A stretch of 42,552 nucleotides of DNA from MGBC163016 sp964462135 (GTDB lineage Bacteria; Actinomycetota; Coriobacteriia; Coriobacteriales; Eggerthellaceae). The notes under the pieces were generated by a model. It was not told the DNA's origin. It saw only the letters and a list, made by a program, of their open reading frames with translations, and ran no database searches. Made by a program: the position numbers and the translations under genes. Positions 42,015 through 42,552 of the stretch are shown here, piece by piece; within the stretch, counting starts at the first letter, position 1; the number at the start of each line of letters is the position of its first letter. The stretch spans positions 1 to 42,552 of the forward strand of contig CAYWWK010000018.1 in the NCBI GenBank assembly GCA_964462135.1, in the 5' to 3' direction.

Positions 42015-42552
42015 TCACCACACTACGACTTTTGTGCCCACTGGAATCGTATTATGGATCCACTGCGCATTGTAGTAATCCAAACGAACGCAACCATGAG
42101 AAGCGTTAACCCCAAGACGTCCATCCTGAACATTAAATGTTCCCTGATCATAAAGAATCGAGTGAAATAGATAGTCTCCGCAGAACTGAGTCCAGTAATA
42201 GCATGTATAGCCACTACCGAATGAATACCCTCTTGATCCTATCGTAAACTCTCCCTTAATAGTAGGTGTTGATGGGGAGCCTGTTGTGCAACTCCATTCT
42301 TGCTCAGGATGCCAATTCCCAAAACTACCATAATAGACACCCATTTCATTATTATAAGTATCAACTAGAATCAACCAGTTAGTCGCACTGGAATATCCTT
42401 GGGCCCAATAATACATTTCCATGAATTGAGCAGGCAGCGGTTGAAGAACACCTTCGTTGTCCCCTAGATACCACCGCCCATTCGAGGCTCTGTACAACCC
42501 CCGGACCACATATCCTTGATCCTCACGCCCGTAGTAGTCCTTGCCTTCTAAG
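42015..42552 (-). CDS. L,D-transpeptidase (YkuD), 5' end outside window
   Basis: The C-terminal YkuD domain of a peptidoglycan L,D-transpeptidase. The catalytic signature is complete: His in HSILYDQG, then about 17 residues later SHGCVRLD with the active-site cysteine. The frame stays open to the window edge, so the GTG at 42509 is not the real start. Before the domain there is a short repeat-like stretch (SNGRWYLGDNEGVLQPL, and LEGKDYYGREDQGYV before that) resembling glucan- or choline-binding wall repeats. It would form 3-3 cross-links or attach ligands to peptidoglycan. The gene ends 97 nt before rfbA and is in the same direction, but a shared transcript is uncertain. Confidence 0.9.
   Translation of the reverse strand, partial: LEGKDYYGREDQGYVVRGLYRASNGRWYLGDNEGVLQPLPAQFMEMYYWAQGYSSATNWLILVDTYNNEMGVYYGSFGNWHPEQEWSCTTGSPSTPTIKGEFTIGSRGYSFGSGYTCYYWTQFCGDYLFHSILYDQGTFNVQDGRLGVNASHGCVRLDYYNAQWIHNTIPVGTKVVVW

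Overview
The window looks like chromosomal DNA of a moderately high-GC Gram-positive, most likely an actinobacterium of the class Coriobacteriia. That assignment is an inference from a mycobacteria-like galactan gene set, ThyX instead of ThyA, split class I fumarase genes, a RicT homologue and an archaeal-style topoisomerase I. No rRNA or species marker is present to confirm it. No phage, transposase, integrase or CRISPR array was found.

Region 1 (1-16356) is housekeeping. It opens with the 3' part of tmRNA and its terminator. A dense minus-strand block follows: a PflX-like radical SAM protein, a divergent hydroxyisobutyrate-dehydrogenase-like protein, two DegV fatty-acid-binding proteins, pncB, ricT, holB, tmk and a malic enzyme. 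Several junctions are TAGATG, TGATG or ATGA, which suggests translational coupling. A divergent plus-strand pair encodes split class I fumarase. A repeat-rich 3'-3' gap with REP-like hairpins separates it from a minus-strand topA / DUF1385 / thyX block.

Region 2 (16357-23352) moves to signalling and envelope genes: an orphan Hpt phosphotransfer protein with its own terminator, a LytR-CpsA-Psr (LCP) glycopolymer ligase, a polysaccharide deacetylase, a GlfT-like glycosyltransferase, a divergent WecA/TagO-type initiating transferase and another GT2. A second pair of REP-like hairpins lies between the deacetylase and the LCP gene.

Region 3 (23353-27480) holds an AAA+ ATPase preceded by palindromes and six A-tracts spaced exactly 10 bp apart. 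Convergent to it is a phosphocholine cassette: a LicB-like choline permease and a three-part HTH-LicC-LicA fusion protein. A palindrome, TTTGAACA-N9-TGTTCAAA, covers the probable promoter of the fusion gene.

Region 4 (27481-42552) is a surface-polysaccharide locus with lower GC by eye. It contains a DPM-like GT2 with a DUF2304 partner, two GT4 enzymes, a Wzx-type flippase, a sulfotransferase-like protein, three further GT2 enzymes including a full-length GlfT2-like galactofuranosyltransferase, and rfbA-rfbD-rfbB-rfbC for dTDP-L-rhamnose. The window ends inside an L,D-transpeptidase gene.

Read together, WecA, dTDP-rhamnose synthesis, GlfT1/GlfT2-like enzymes and an LCP ligase resemble the parts list for the GlcNAc-Rha-galactan portion of mycobacterial arabinogalactan. 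Here it sits beside a self-regulated-looking phosphocholine decoration module and a sulfotransferase-like gene. This combination, the REP-like hairpins and the phased A-tracts are the most interesting signals. All functions are inferred from sequence reading alone.
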